Assembly (NCBI RefSeq): GCF_017571525.1
Contig: NZ_JAGETY010000008.1
Location: 62,001 to 126,000 of the forward strand
DNA from: Hymenobacter sp. BT559
GTDB taxonomy: Bacteria; Bacteroidota; Bacteroidia; Cytophagales; Hymenobacteraceae
Reading direction: 5' to 3'
Length of the DNA stretch: 64,000 bases
Positions 16,865 through 24,942 of the stretch are shown piece after piece. Made by a program: the position numbers and the translations under genes. A model generated the notes under the pieces. The model did no database searches and was not told the DNA's origin. It saw only the letters and a list, made by a program, of their open reading frames with translations. Within the stretch, counting starts at the first letter, position 1, and the number at the start of each line of letters is the position of its first letter.

Positions 16865-18304
16865 CTAGGCCCCTTTGGCCCGGCGGCGCCCTTGCAGAAT
16901 GCGGTAGAACGACCGGGTTTCGATTTCCTCAACAGTGAGGCCGGTGGGCACGATGTCTTCTTCCGAGATGGCGCCGCAGTTCAGGGCTTTGAGGAAGAAG
17001 TTGAGCAGGCCCTGGCCGGTGGCAGCATCGTCGAAGATATCGCCGGTGAGCGTCGAGATGGCCGCCCGGTCCACGAAGGTTTTGAGGCGGTGCACGGCAC
17101 CTTCATAGCTGCTGAGGAAGAAATTGTAGGTGGCGGCGTAGCGCATGGGCAGCTGTGCGGGGTTTAAGTCCCAGCCTTGGTAAAGGCCGCCGATGAGCGA
17201 GTGCATGGTGTGGCCGTAGGCCTGGCGCCAGCCACTGTGCACGGCTTCCTGGTTTTCGCGCTGCTGCGCAAACGTCAGGTGCTCGCCGCGGTGCGGGCCG
17301 ATGGGCATCACGTTAGTAGCGCCGTCGCTGAGGAAGATGCCGGTGCCGCCGAGCGCCACCTTGGTCATGTGGTGGGCAAAGTCGCAGACGGGGTGCGCCA
17401 TGGTCTGGTACTTGGCCGTGATGCCGGCCGAGGCCGTGTAGTCGTAGGTGCCGAAGTGCGCCGCAATGCAGCGCCCCTCGCTAGCCCGGATAATGCGCAT
17501 CAAGGGGTTGCGGCCCTCGTCGTCCATCACAATCTGGGTGGCCTCTACCATCGTTTCCATCTTCAGGGTGCCGGGCGCCAGGTGGTTGGCCTTTTCGAGC
17601 AGCTCGAAGAAGCGCACCATCGTGGTCATCTGCTCGGGGATGGTCACCTTAGGCAGCATCACCACAAAGTTGGAAGGCAGCTTGCCGCCAGTGGCTTCGA
17701 GTAGGGTGGTCAGGAAGATGTCGAGCGTGCGCACGCCGCGCGCCTTCAGGTCTTCGGTGAAGGGCTTGATGCGAATGCCGATGAAGGGCGACAGGGTACC
17801 CTGGGCCATGCCCTTGGCTACTTCGTGGGCGGCCTGCACGGCGGTGGTGTCTTCCTCGGCGTCGGGCCGGTTGCCGAAGCCATCCTCAAAATCGATGCGG
17901 AAATCTTCGACGGCCTCGGTTTTGAGCTTCTGCACAATCTTGTTATAGACGGTGTAGGCTAGCCAGGCGGGCTCCTGGCGGCGCTGGTCGGCGGGCAGCT
18001 TGTCGAGGTAGTCGGTGAGGTCGTGGATGTCTTTTTCGAGCGTGGGCAGGTGCTCGTGGCCGGCTAGCCCCAGCACCCTAGCCAGCTCCACAAAATTGGG
18101 GGCGTAGGTCTGGAGGTTGCGCAGGGCAATTTCGCCCATCCGCACGCAGGTATCGGCCTTGAAGAGGTTGGCGCCGCCATACACAGTGTGCACGGGCTGG
18201 CGGTCGGGCCGGTCGCCGGGGTAGGTGTGCTGAAAGCGCTGGTTGGCTTCGCCGAGCTGGTCGAGCAAAGCGGTTTTATCGGAGTCCTGGAGGCTGAGTT
18301 TCAT
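16865..18304 (-). CDS. CitE/HpcH-like aldolase or lyase (DUF6986-type) in the purine locus
   Basis: 479-aa enzyme of the PEP/pyruvate TIM-barrel (HpcH/HpaI aldolase, citrate lyase beta, malate synthase-like) type, probably the DUF6986 family. Supporting motifs in order are HTVYGGANLF, FRIDFEDGFGNRPDAE (acidic, like the citrate lyase LEDAV strand), IRIKPF, VVMLPKV, METMVEATQIV (a likely metal-binding Glu) and AAHFGTYDYTASAG. The last gene of the minus-strand ureide operon, it starts 26 bp after uraH; a GTG at 18331 overlapping the uraH stop is an alternative start. Since ureidoglycolate or glyoxylate is the pathway end product and no AllA or Gcl is seen, it may act on one of these. That function is inferred from context only. 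Confidence 0.7.
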   Translation of the reverse strand: MKLSLQDSDKTALLDQLGEANQRFQHTYPGDRPDRQPVHTVYGGANLFKADTCVRMGEIALRNLQTYAPNFVELARVLGLAGHEHLPTLEKDIHDLTDYLDKLPADQRRQEPAWLAYTVYNKIVQKLKTEAVEDFRIDFEDGFGNRPDAEEDTTAVQAAHEVAKGMAQGTLSPFIGIRIKPFTEDLKARGVRTLDIFLTTLLEATGGKLPSNFVVMLPKVTIPEQMTTMVRFFELLEKANHLAPGTLKMETMVEATQIVMDDEGRNPLMRIIRASEGRCIAAHFGTYDYTASAGITAKYQTMAHPVCDFAHHMTKVALGGTGIFLSDGATNVMPIGPHRGEHLTFAQQRENQEAVHSGWRQAYGHTMHSLIGGLYQGWDLNPAQLPMRYAATYNFFLSSYEGAVHRLKTFVDRAAISTLTGDIFDDAATGQGLLNFFLKALNCGAISEEDIVPTGLTVEEIETRSFYRILQGRRRAKGA

Positions 18305-18327
18305 AAAAGGAAGGGAATTGCTAGCGT

Positions 18328-18666
18328 TCACGAGCCACGGTAGGTGCTGTAGCCAAAGGGATTGAGCAGCAGCGGTACGTGGTAATGGGCCGCGTCGGCC
18401 ACGGTAAAACAGATTTCAACGAAGGGATAAAAATGCGTCAGACCGTCGCGCTCGAAGTATTCCTGGGTGAAAAATTTGAGCTTGTAAACGCCCGGAGCCA
18501 GGATTTTATCGTTGGGCAATAGGCCGGGGAGGCGGCCGTCGGCATTGGTGGTGCCGCGCGCCAGCTCGCGCCAGTCATCGCCGTTGGGCTCGTAGAGCGC
18601 GATGGCAACGCCCGCCGCCGGGCGGCCCTTGGTGGTGTCGAGAATATGGGTGGTGAGCTGGCTCAT
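18328..18666 (-). CDS. uraH: 5-hydroxyisourate hydrolase
   Basis: 112-aa transthyretin-like enzyme hydrolysing 5-hydroxyisourate, the product of uricase, to OHCU. The N-terminal LTTHILDTTKGRPAAGV and C-terminal tetrapeptide YRGS (109-112) are the family signatures; the length is normal. No signal peptide is present, so it is cytoplasmic. Its ATG overlaps the uraD stop by 4 bp and its own stop overlaps a GTG of the next gene, indicating translational coupling uraD-uraH-aldolase-like. Confidence 0.96.
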   Translation of the reverse strand: MSQLTTHILDTTKGRPAAGVAIALYEPNGDDWRELARGTTNADGRLPGLLPNDKILAPGVYKLKFFTQEYFERDGLTHFYPFVEICFTVADAAHYHVPLLLNPFGYSTYRGS

Positions 18667-19166
18667 GCGAGTAGTTTTTCGAGGCGCAAGCGCGTGATTT
18701 TAGCCTGCTCGCCCATCGCAACGTGGATTTCCTGGCTAGGGTCGTTTGGCAGCCGCGCTTGCAGCAAAGCCAACATTTCATCGGCCGACTTGCCAGTGGC
18801 GCACACAATGAAGATGTAGCCAAACTTGCGCTCGTAGGCCTCATTGCCAGCCGCTAGGGCCTCCAGCGTGGCTTGCGAAGCCTGGCGCACGGCGCCCTGT
18901 TCGCCGGCTGCCCAGGTGGCCGTGCTGGCAAACTTCTCCTTCAACGCATTCACATCACCGATTTTCGGGTGGTGCGAAAACGCCTCGCGCCAGTCAGCTT
19001 CGGTGAGGTTGTACCAGGTGCGCTCGGCTGCTTCGTAGAGCGCAGTTGCGGAGTCGAAAGGAAACTGCTCGTTTAGGGTAGTTACCCAGGCCGTGGCACC
19101 GCAGCAGGTGGCTAGGGCCTCGGCACGGGCAGCGGGTGTGAGCGCGTTAAGGTCAGAGAGGGTCAT
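18663..19166 (-). CDS. uraD: OHCU decarboxylase
   Basis: 167-aa all-helical enzyme that decarboxylates 2-oxo-4-hydroxy-4-carboxy-5-ureidoimidazoline to S-allantoin. The FSHHPKIGDVNALKEKF stretch holds the catalytic His and the conserved HPxIGD signature; NEAYERKFGYIFIVCATGKSAD is the second family block. Size is typical for a stand-alone bacterial UraD. It overlaps uraH by 4 bp, and its start overlaps the small upstream orphan gene by 14 bp. Confidence 0.95.
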   Translation of the reverse strand: MTLSDLNALTPAARAEALATCCGATAWVTTLNEQFPFDSATALYEAAERTWYNLTEADWREAFSHHPKIGDVNALKEKFASTATWAAGEQGAVRQASQATLEALAAGNEAYERKFGYIFIVCATGKSADEMLALLQARLPNDPSQEIHVAMGEQAKITRLRLEKLLA

Positions 19167-19422
19167 TTATTCTGTTGTAGTGCTTTAGCAATTCTTCTTT
19201 CGCCCTTTCCAAAGTTCTTGCAAAGCCACTCAGATTGAGGCTGATAGATTCATGGCCGGGGTTAATGCGTGGGTCAGCTGAAAAACTGACACTAAACCCT
19301 CCTTTTTCAGTGTCAACATCACATATGGAGTAGTCATTGAAATAGACCTCTGCGTGCAAGTACTTGGTATCAGGGTCACTGGCTAAGTCAAAGTGTAGTC
19401 CTTTAGGTGATGTATAGGCCAT
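19153..19422 (-). CDS. 89-aa unknown protein inside the ureide operon
   Basis: Soluble 89-aa protein with no recognised family. It appears to be strand-rich (KYLHAEVYFNDYSICDVD, GGFSVSFSADP) with a C-terminal helix (ARTLERAKEELLKHYNRI). The gene is clearly more AT-rich than its neighbours, uses more A/T-ending codons and overlaps the start of uraD by 14 bp, so it is transcribed with the pathway genes. It may be a recently acquired gene of the immunity or stand-alone domain kind rather than a purine enzyme. Confidence 0.65.
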   Translation of the reverse strand: MAYTSPKGLHFDLASDPDTKYLHAEVYFNDYSICDVDTEKGGFSVSFSADPRINPGHESISLNLSGFARTLERAKEELLKHYNRINDPL

Positions 19423-19431
19423 ATAAATACT

Positions 19432-20253
19432 CTATATCGCTGTCGGGAAGCGGTTGACGTTCTTGTAATAGATGTACACCGACGGCTCCTTGCCGATGCT
19501 AGCGGCCCACTGCTGGCAAAAGGGTGCCATCCAGATAGAATCGCCCTTTTGTACCGGGTACCACTGCTGGTCAAGCATATAAATGGCTTTGCCCTGCAAA
19601 TAGAGCAGGACGTGCTCCATGATGTGCGTCTCCACCATCGGCAGGTTGCCGCCGGGCTGGTAGGTGAAAATGTTGATGGCCATGTCGAAGCCCAACTCAT
19701 TGGGCAGCAGCTCCTGGATGCGGAGCGCCTCGTCGTTCATATAAACGGGGGCCTTGCTGTCGTCCTTTTCGCCCCAGCACACGCTGGGGGTGGCGTAGCC
19801 GGCCAGCGGCTCGTACACCTTGTGGAAGGTGAGGAGCTGCGTGCCCGCTGTAGGGTTTTTGAAGGTATAGCTCTGACCGATAGGCACGTACACAAACTTG
19901 CCTGCCGTCAGGATGCGGCTGTCGTCGCCGATGGTGGCCTGCACCTGGCCCTGCACCACGTAGAAAAAAATCTGGCTAGCCTCGGTGGCGCCCGTTAGCT
20001 GGCCAGCATCGGTGAGGGTGACGAGCGTTTGGCAGAGCCGGGCGCCCATCTGCTCGTTGATGATGACATTGACGGTGCAGCCCGTCCAGCCTGGCACGTT
20101 GCTGTTGATGTATCCATCGGGCGCGATAATGGCGTGGTTGCGCCGCACGACGGAGCGGGTAGTAGAGCCTAGTTCCATGAGGTGGGAGGGGCGAAAGAGG
20201 ATGGGAGAATCGTAAAAATCGCTTGTCGAGAAAGTATAAAAATCACTTGTCAT
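19432..20253 (-). CDS. (S)-ureidoglycine aminohydrolase, bicupin
   Basis: 273-aa manganese-dependent bicupin that releases ammonia from (S)-ureidoglycine to give (S)-ureidoglycolate. The N-terminal cupin contains RNHAIIAPDGYINSNVPGW and a glycine-rich barrel; the C-terminal cupin has FDMAINIFTYQPGGNLPMVE then THIMEHVLLYL, supplying the Glu/His/His ligands, and a later Gln in FCQQWAAS. The ATG at 20253 lies within a palindromic repeat arm, and the first residues (TSDFYTFSTSDFYDS) are repetitive and not family-like; an internal ATG at 20178 (MELGSTTRSVV) would give 248 aa and is a credible alternative start. It sits between allC and the 89-aa gene. Confidence 0.9.
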   Translation of the reverse strand: MTSDFYTFSTSDFYDSPILFRPSHLMELGSTTRSVVRRNHAIIAPDGYINSNVPGWTGCTVNVIINEQMGARLCQTLVTLTDAGQLTGATEASQIFFYVVQGQVQATIGDDSRILTAGKFVYVPIGQSYTFKNPTAGTQLLTFHKVYEPLAGYATPSVCWGEKDDSKAPVYMNDEALRIQELLPNELGFDMAINIFTYQPGGNLPMVETHIMEHVLLYLQGKAIYMLDQQWYPVQKGDSIWMAPFCQQWAASIGKEPSVYIYYKNVNRFPTAI

Positions 20254-20379
20254 TGCGAGCGCAACGCAATGGAGCGCGGCAATACTCCCTTCACGCTAGA
20301 AGTACTATACCTAGTGCCGAGGACGACAAGAAGAGATTGCCGCGCTCCACTGCGTTGCGCTCGCAAGGACAGGTGATTT
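20240..20379. repeat. Palindromic MITE/REP-like element, TTGCGAGC family, copy 1
   Basis: 44-nt arms at 20240-20283 and 20336-20379 are complementary at 41 of 44 positions. The arm contains TGTCATTGCGAGCGCAACGC. The interior (CTTCACGCTAGAAGT...) resembles that of the copy at 61554. It covers the end of allC and the start codon of the ureidoglycine aminohydrolase gene. Confidence 0.88.
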
Positions 20380-21628
20380 AGCTGTGCTTGTTTTTCAGTT
20401 CAACCAGAAACCGCTCGGCTACTTCCAGCGCGGCGGCCACGTCGGCCGCCTCCACGTTTTCCAAGGGGTTGTGGCTGATACCTTTGTAGCAGCGGATGAA
20501 CGCCATGGTAGCCGGCGCCACGGCCGAGGCAGGCACAGCATCATGGCCGGCGCCGCTCACCAGGCCATCTACTTCGTAGCCGCTGGCCGCAATGGCGTGG
20601 CCGAGCAGGCGGTTCAGCTCGCGGTCGCAGGCCACGGGCGCGGTGTACTGCACCAGCTCCCAGCTTAGCCCTAGCCCGCGCCGGGCGGCGATGGCTTCAG
20701 CCCGAGCCTGCAAGTCGGTGTAGGCAGTGGCGAGCTGGCCGGCATCGGGGCTGCGCAGGTCGAGGCTGTGGATTGCCTGACCGGGAATGACATTGCTGGC
20801 CGAATATGGAATACGCAGCTGGCCCACCGTAGCCACCAGGCCCCGGCCGTGCGCCAGCGCGAAGGCTTCGGCCGCGAGCACAAACTCGGCGGCGGCGGCC
20901 AGCGCATCCTGGCGCATGGGCATGGGCACGGTGCCAGCATGGCCGGCCATGCCGGTCCAGGTCAGCTCCACGCGCTGCTGGCCGGCAATGGCCGTGACCA
21001 GCGCAATCGGCACCTTGCTTTCCCACAGTACCGGCCCCTGCTCTATGTGCAGCTCGAAGTACCCTAGCCACTCCTCGGCGGGTAGGGCATCGGCGGCGAG
21101 GCTAGCGGCATTGCCACCCATGTCGGCAATGGCCTGGGCCAGCGTGATGCCGTCGGCATCGGTGCGTTGCAAAAGCGCGGGCTCGAAGGCGCCGGTTACC
21201 ACCTTGCTACCCAAGTAAGTGGTGTGAAAGCGCACCCCTTCCTCGTCGCTAAAGGCCATCAGTTCCAGGTGAAACGGTAGCTCAATGTCTTGCTGAATAA
21301 TGCTTTCTACCAAGTTGAGGCCCATAAGAACCCCTAGCGGGCCGTCGTACTTACCTGCATTCACTACGGTATCGATGTGCGAGGCCAGCACGAAGGTTTT
21401 GGCGCCCGGCCGGGGGCTAGCCAGTCGCCCGCGCAAGTTGCCTATGCCATCGAGCCGCGTTTCGAGACCAGCCGCTTCAAACCAGCTCTGCACCAGGTCG
21501 CGGCCGCGCAAAAAGGCCGGCGTGCCAAACCGCCGCGTGACGGTAGCGCCCGTGGCGTCTTCGCTGATGGTGGCCAGCTCATCGATGCGGCTGAGAATGT
21601 GCGTGGTGCGGGTGTGATAGTCAGTCAT
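20378..21628 (-). CDS. allC: Allantoate amidohydrolase (M20 family, AllC-like)
   Basis: 416-aa cytoplasmic metal-dependent amidohydrolase. The expected reaction is allantoate to (S)-ureidoglycine, ammonia and CO2. Metal-site motifs are in order: LASHIDTVVNAGKYDGPLG (His and bridging Asp), SDEEGVRF (Glu pair), FELHIEQGPVLW (His) and SGAGHDA near the C-terminus (His). The dimerisation domain starts near GMAGHAGTVPMPMR. The ATG at 21628 (MTDYHTRT) is preferred; the frame extends to 21691 through a hairpin. Because AllC and ureidoglycolate amidohydrolases are paralogous, action on ureidoglycolate cannot be ruled out. The stop codon touches the palindromic repeat. Confidence 0.9.
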   Translation of the reverse strand: MTDYHTRTTHILSRIDELATISEDATGATVTRRFGTPAFLRGRDLVQSWFEAAGLETRLDGIGNLRGRLASPRPGAKTFVLASHIDTVVNAGKYDGPLGVLMGLNLVESIIQQDIELPFHLELMAFSDEEGVRFHTTYLGSKVVTGAFEPALLQRTDADGITLAQAIADMGGNAASLAADALPAEEWLGYFELHIEQGPVLWESKVPIALVTAIAGQQRVELTWTGMAGHAGTVPMPMRQDALAAAAEFVLAAEAFALAHGRGLVATVGQLRIPYSASNVIPGQAIHSLDLRSPDAGQLATAYTDLQARAEAIAARRGLGLSWELVQYTAPVACDRELNRLLGHAIAASGYEVDGLVSGAGHDAVPASAVAPATMAFIRCYKGISHNPLENVEAADVAAALEVAERFLVELKNKHS

Positions 21629-21647
21629 TAGAAGAATAGCAAAAAAC

Positions 21648-21675
21648 GTAGCGCGAAGCAGAAGCTTCGCGCTAC
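21648..21675 (-). other. Hairpin between allB and allC
   Basis: Perfect 12-bp arms GTAGCGCGAAGC (21648-21659) and GCTTCGCGCTAC (21664-21675) with a loop AGAA, 19 bp before the allC ATG and 26 bp after the allB stop. With no T run it is more likely an intercistronic mRNA structure than a full terminator. Confidence 0.6.
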
Positions 21676-21701
21676 CGGGGCCAAATCGCAAATATGCGCG
21701 G

Positions 21702-23036
21702 CTAGCGGCTTAGCAGCTGCCCGTGGTTGAGATGCAAAAAATCGGGGTGGCGGAAAACCTCCTCACCGGCTAAAAAAGTGTGCGTGACTACGCCGGCCAA
21801 CTCGCGCCCCAGGTAGGGTGACACCTTGTGGCGGTGGTGCAGCAGCGCCTCCGTCACGGTAAACTTCTCATCGGCCGCCAGCACCAGTAGGTCGGCGTCG
21901 TAGCCTTTGCTAATCTGGCCTTTGTAGTGCAATTGACCGATGAGACGGGCAGGGTTTTGGCTGAGCCAGCGGGCCAGGTCGGGTAGCGTGGCGCCGCGCT
22001 CGCGGGCGGCCGTCCAGAGCACGGGCAGGGCTAGCTGCAATGACGCGATACCGCCCCAGGCAGTGGCAAAATCGCCGCTGGTTAGCTGCTTGAGCGCGGG
22101 CGGGGCGGGCGAGTGGTCGGTAGCCACGAAGTCGATGAGGCCGCTTTGCAACGCCTGCCACAGCTGCTCATTATTGGCCCGCTCCCGAATGGGCGGCGCG
22201 CACTTAAACTGCGTTTGGCCGTCGACGATGTCTTCGGCATTGAAGAAGAGATAATGCTGGCCGGTTTCCACCGTCAGGGGCAAGCCCTGGGCCTTGGCTT
22301 CGGCAATGGGGGCTAGCGAGTTGGCCGACGACAGGTGCACGATGTGCACCGGGCAGCGGTACTCGGCGCAGAGCCGAATCATCAGCTTTATCGCCTCGTC
22401 TTCCCAGCTTTTGGGGCGCGAGGCCAGGTAGTTGGGGTAGGAGCGGGTGTCGCCTTTCTTCCACTCGTCATTGTCTTGGGAAAGCTCGCAGTGCACCAGC
22501 AGCGGCAGGCCGTGGCTAGCCAGCAGCGGCATCACGCGGCGCAGGTCGGTCTCGGTGGCATTGGGAAAATCGTCGATGCCCGAATGCGTCAAAAAGGCCT
22601 TGAAGCCCAGCACACCAGCGGCTATAAGCGGCTCAATTTCGGCCGCGTTGCCGGGCACGATGCCGCCCCAGAAGCCTACGTTGGTGTGTAGCTGGCCCTG
22701 GGTGGCGGCCTGCTTGAGGCGCAGGTTTTCGACCGAAGTGGTAACGGGTGCCGAGTTCAAGGGCATGTCTACCAGCGTGGTAAGGCCACCGGCCAGCGCG
22801 GCCCGGGTGCCCGTATCGAAGCCCTCCCAGTCGGTGCGGCCGGGCTCGTTGAGGTGCACGTGCGGGTCGATGACGCCGGGCAGCACCGCCGCGTGGCCAA
22901 GGTCGAGCACGGGGCTAGCCACGGCCGCGTCGTAGGGCAGCACATCGGCAATGCGGCCGCCTTGCAGGGCCAGCACGGCCGGGCGCTGGCCCTGGGGCGT
23001 CACCACGGCCGTGCTTTTGAGGAATAAATCGGGCAT
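21702..23036 (-). CDS. allB: Allantoinase
   Basis: 444-aa cyclic amidohydrolase opening allantoin to allantoate. The binuclear metal site is complete: DPHVHLNEPGRTDWEGFD (HxH), LGFKAFLTHSG (carboxylated Lys), LPLLVHCEL, CPVHIVHLSSANS and FVATDHSPAPP (Asp). The length fits the AllB family. The ATG at 23036 (MPDLFLKS) is chosen; the frame extends 10 codons into the divergent promoter region. It is the first gene of the minus-strand ureide operon, with only 70 bp separating it from divergent uox, so shared regulation is likely. Confidence 0.95.
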   Translation of the reverse strand: MPDLFLKSTAVVTPQGQRPAVLALQGGRIADVLPYDAAVASPVLDLGHAAVLPGVIDPHVHLNEPGRTDWEGFDTGTRAALAGGLTTLVDMPLNSAPVTTSVENLRLKQAATQGQLHTNVGFWGGIVPGNAAEIEPLIAAGVLGFKAFLTHSGIDDFPNATETDLRRVMPLLASHGLPLLVHCELSQDNDEWKKGDTRSYPNYLASRPKSWEDEAIKLMIRLCAEYRCPVHIVHLSSANSLAPIAEAKAQGLPLTVETGQHYLFFNAEDIVDGQTQFKCAPPIRERANNEQLWQALQSGLIDFVATDHSPAPPALKQLTSGDFATAWGGIASLQLALPVLWTAARERGATLPDLARWLSQNPARLIGQLHYKGQISKGYDADLLVLAADEKFTVTEALLHHRHKVSPYLGRELAGVVTHTFLAGEEVFRHPDFLHLNHGQLLSR

Positions 23037-23106
23037 GAGACCAAGAACTACGGTAGCGGCTGGCAACTATATTGCCGCTCTTTTTTTGCCCCGCAATCTA
23101 CGCGCT

Positions 23107-23955
23107 ATGCCCATTAAACTCGGAGCCAATGCCTACGGCAAAAATGCCGTCAATCTGTCGCGCATTATCCGCCACGGCAGCCACCACGAGTTTCGGCAAG
23201 TGTCGGTGAGCGTGCAGCTAACGGGCGATTTCGACGCGGCTCACACGCTGGGCGACAACTCGCTCATCCTGCCCACCGATACCCAGAAGAACACGGTGTA
23301 TGCGCTGGCCAAGGAGCATTTTACGGGCACCATCGAAGCGTATGGGCTGGTGCTGGCCCGGCACTTTGTGTCGCGTAATCCGCAGGTGCGCAAGGTGCGC
23401 ATCGAGCTAGTCGAGCACCTGTGGCAGCGCATGGAATTTGACGGGCAGGCCCACCCGCACAGCTTCACGGGCGGCGGCTCCGAAAAGCGCCGCGCCGTGG
23501 TAGCGTTAACGGCTGAGTGCACCGCCACTGTGTGGGCCGGCATCAAGGGCCTGATGCTGCTCAAAACTACCGATTCGGCCTTTGTGGGCTATCCCAAAGA
23601 CGAGTACACGGTATTGCCCGAAACCACCGACCGCATCTTGGCTACCAAGTGCGAGGCTGAGTGGGAGTACACCAGCGCCGACCTCGATTTTGAGTCCCTC
23701 TACCAGAAAGTGCGGACTAGCCTCCTGCGCACATTCTCCGAGCATAAGAGCCTTTCGGTGCAGCACACCCTCTACGCCATCGGCAAGAAAATCCTGGAGG
23801 AAACGGAAGAGATAAAGGAAATCAGCCTCGTTATGCCCAACAAGCACCACATTCCTTTCAACCTGGAGCCGTTTGGGCAGGCCAATACCAATGAAGTATT
23901 TGTGGCGACCGATGCGCCGTTTGGCTACATCACGGGCACGGTGGTGCGGGGGTAA
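23107..23955 (+). CDS. uox: Urate oxidase (uricase)
   Basis: 282-aa cofactor-free uricase converting urate to 5-hydroxyisourate. The tunnelling-fold repeats start at IKLGANAYGKNAVNLSRI. ILPTDTQKNTVYALAKEH carries the conserved T-D-x-x-K-N active-site segment, and the second half contains the GLMLLKTTDSAF and TKCEAEWEY blocks. The ATG at 23107 is chosen because upstream codons read into allB. It is followed after 12 bp by xdhC, so oxidation of xanthine and urate is linked genetically. Transcription diverges from allB. Confidence 0.95.
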   Translation: MPIKLGANAYGKNAVNLSRIIRHGSHHEFRQVSVSVQLTGDFDAAHTLGDNSLILPTDTQKNTVYALAKEHFTGTIEAYGLVLARHFVSRNPQVRKVRIELVEHLWQRMEFDGQAHPHSFTGGGSEKRRAVVALTAECTATVWAGIKGLMLLKTTDSAFVGYPKDEYTVLPETTDRILATKCEAEWEYTSADLDFESLYQKVRTSLLRTFSEHKSLSVQHTLYAIGKKILEETEEIKEISLVMPNKHHIPFNLEPFGQANTNEVFVATDAPFGYITGTVVRG

Positions 23956-23967
23956 TTTACTGAAATA

Positions 23968-24930
23968 ATGCCCGCTACCCCCCGCGACCTGCCCGCCTGG
24001 ACCCTAGCTGCCGCGGCCCTGCGTGCCGGGCAGCCGGCCGCGCTGCTGTGCGTGGTGCGTAGCGAAGGCAGCAGCCCCGGCCGCCAGGGCTTCAAAATGA
24101 CAGTGACGGCCGATGCAGTGGCCGGCTCCATTGGCGGGGGCATTATGGAGCACAAGTGGGTGGAGCTAGCCCGCCTGCGCCTGCGTGAGGGCAACTACAC
24201 GCCGCTGCTGCGCCCGCAGATACACCGGCGCGAGGCGCCAGCCGACCGCTCGGGCATGATGTGCGCCGGCGAGCAGGAAGTGCTGCTGTGGCCGTTGCGG
24301 CCCGCCGATTTGCCGGTACTAGCCGCCATTGAGGCCGCCTTGCAGACGGTGGGCGACGGAGCTTGGGAGGTGAGCGAAGCGAACGGCCTGCGGCTAGCCA
24401 GCGCCGTACCGGTTGATTTTTATACCTACCAGCCTGGCCCGGCCTGGCGCTACGGCGAGCGGCTGGGCTTTCGCGACCAACTCACGATTGTGGGCGGCGG
24501 GCACGTGAGCCTGGCGCTATCGCGCTTGGCTAGCCAGTTGGAGTTTGCTATAACGGTGCTCGACGACCGCGCCGATTTGCCTACGCTAGACGCCAACCAT
24601 TTTGCCCACCACCGCCAGCGCGTGGCGAGCTACGATACGCTGGTAGTGCCGCCCAGCCCGCATCAGTATGTGGTGGTGATGACGGTGGGCTACCGCACCG
24701 ATGCCGTGGCCCTACGCCGGCTGCTAGGCCACCCCTACGCCTACCTGGGCGTAATGGGCAGCGCCACCAAAGTAGCCGAGCTGCGCCGGGTGCTGGCCGA
24801 AGAAGGATTCTCAGGCGCCGATTTGGCCGGGCTGCGCGGCCCGATTGGCGTGCCAATACATAGCCGCACGCCTGAGGAAATTGCCGTGAGCGTGGCCGCC
24901 GAGCTGATTGCGGTGCGCAATAGCCGGTGA
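23968..24930 (+). CDS. xdhC: XdhC family molybdenum cofactor insertase
   Basis: 320-aa accessory protein that binds sulfurated molybdenum cofactor and inserts it into xanthine dehydrogenase. The N-terminal XdhC/CoxI domain has VVRSEGSSPGRQGFKM and GSIGGGIMEHK, plus a conserved Cys in SGMMCAGEQEV. The C-terminal Rossmann-like domain begins at LTIVGGGHVSLAL and includes YLGVMGSATKV and GPIGVPIHSRTPEEIAVSV. It starts 12 bp after uox although its client xdhAB is 8 kb upstream, tying both groups to one pathway. Confidence 0.94.
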   Translation: MPATPRDLPAWTLAAAALRAGQPAALLCVVRSEGSSPGRQGFKMTVTADAVAGSIGGGIMEHKWVELARLRLREGNYTPLLRPQIHRREAPADRSGMMCAGEQEVLLWPLRPADLPVLAAIEAALQTVGDGAWEVSEANGLRLASAVPVDFYTYQPGPAWRYGERLGFRDQLTIVGGGHVSLALSRLASQLEFAITVLDDRADLPTLDANHFAHHRQRVASYDTLVVPPSPHQYVVVMTVGYRTDAVALRRLLGHPYAYLGVMGSATKVAELRRVLAEEGFSGADLAGLRGPIGVPIHSRTPEEIAVSVAAELIAVRNSR

Positions 24931-24942
24931 GGAACCAGCTGG

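Noticed and set aside
21629..21691. Extended allC start at 21691
   Set aside because: Would translate the 12-bp hairpin; MTDYHTRT at 21628 gives the family length.
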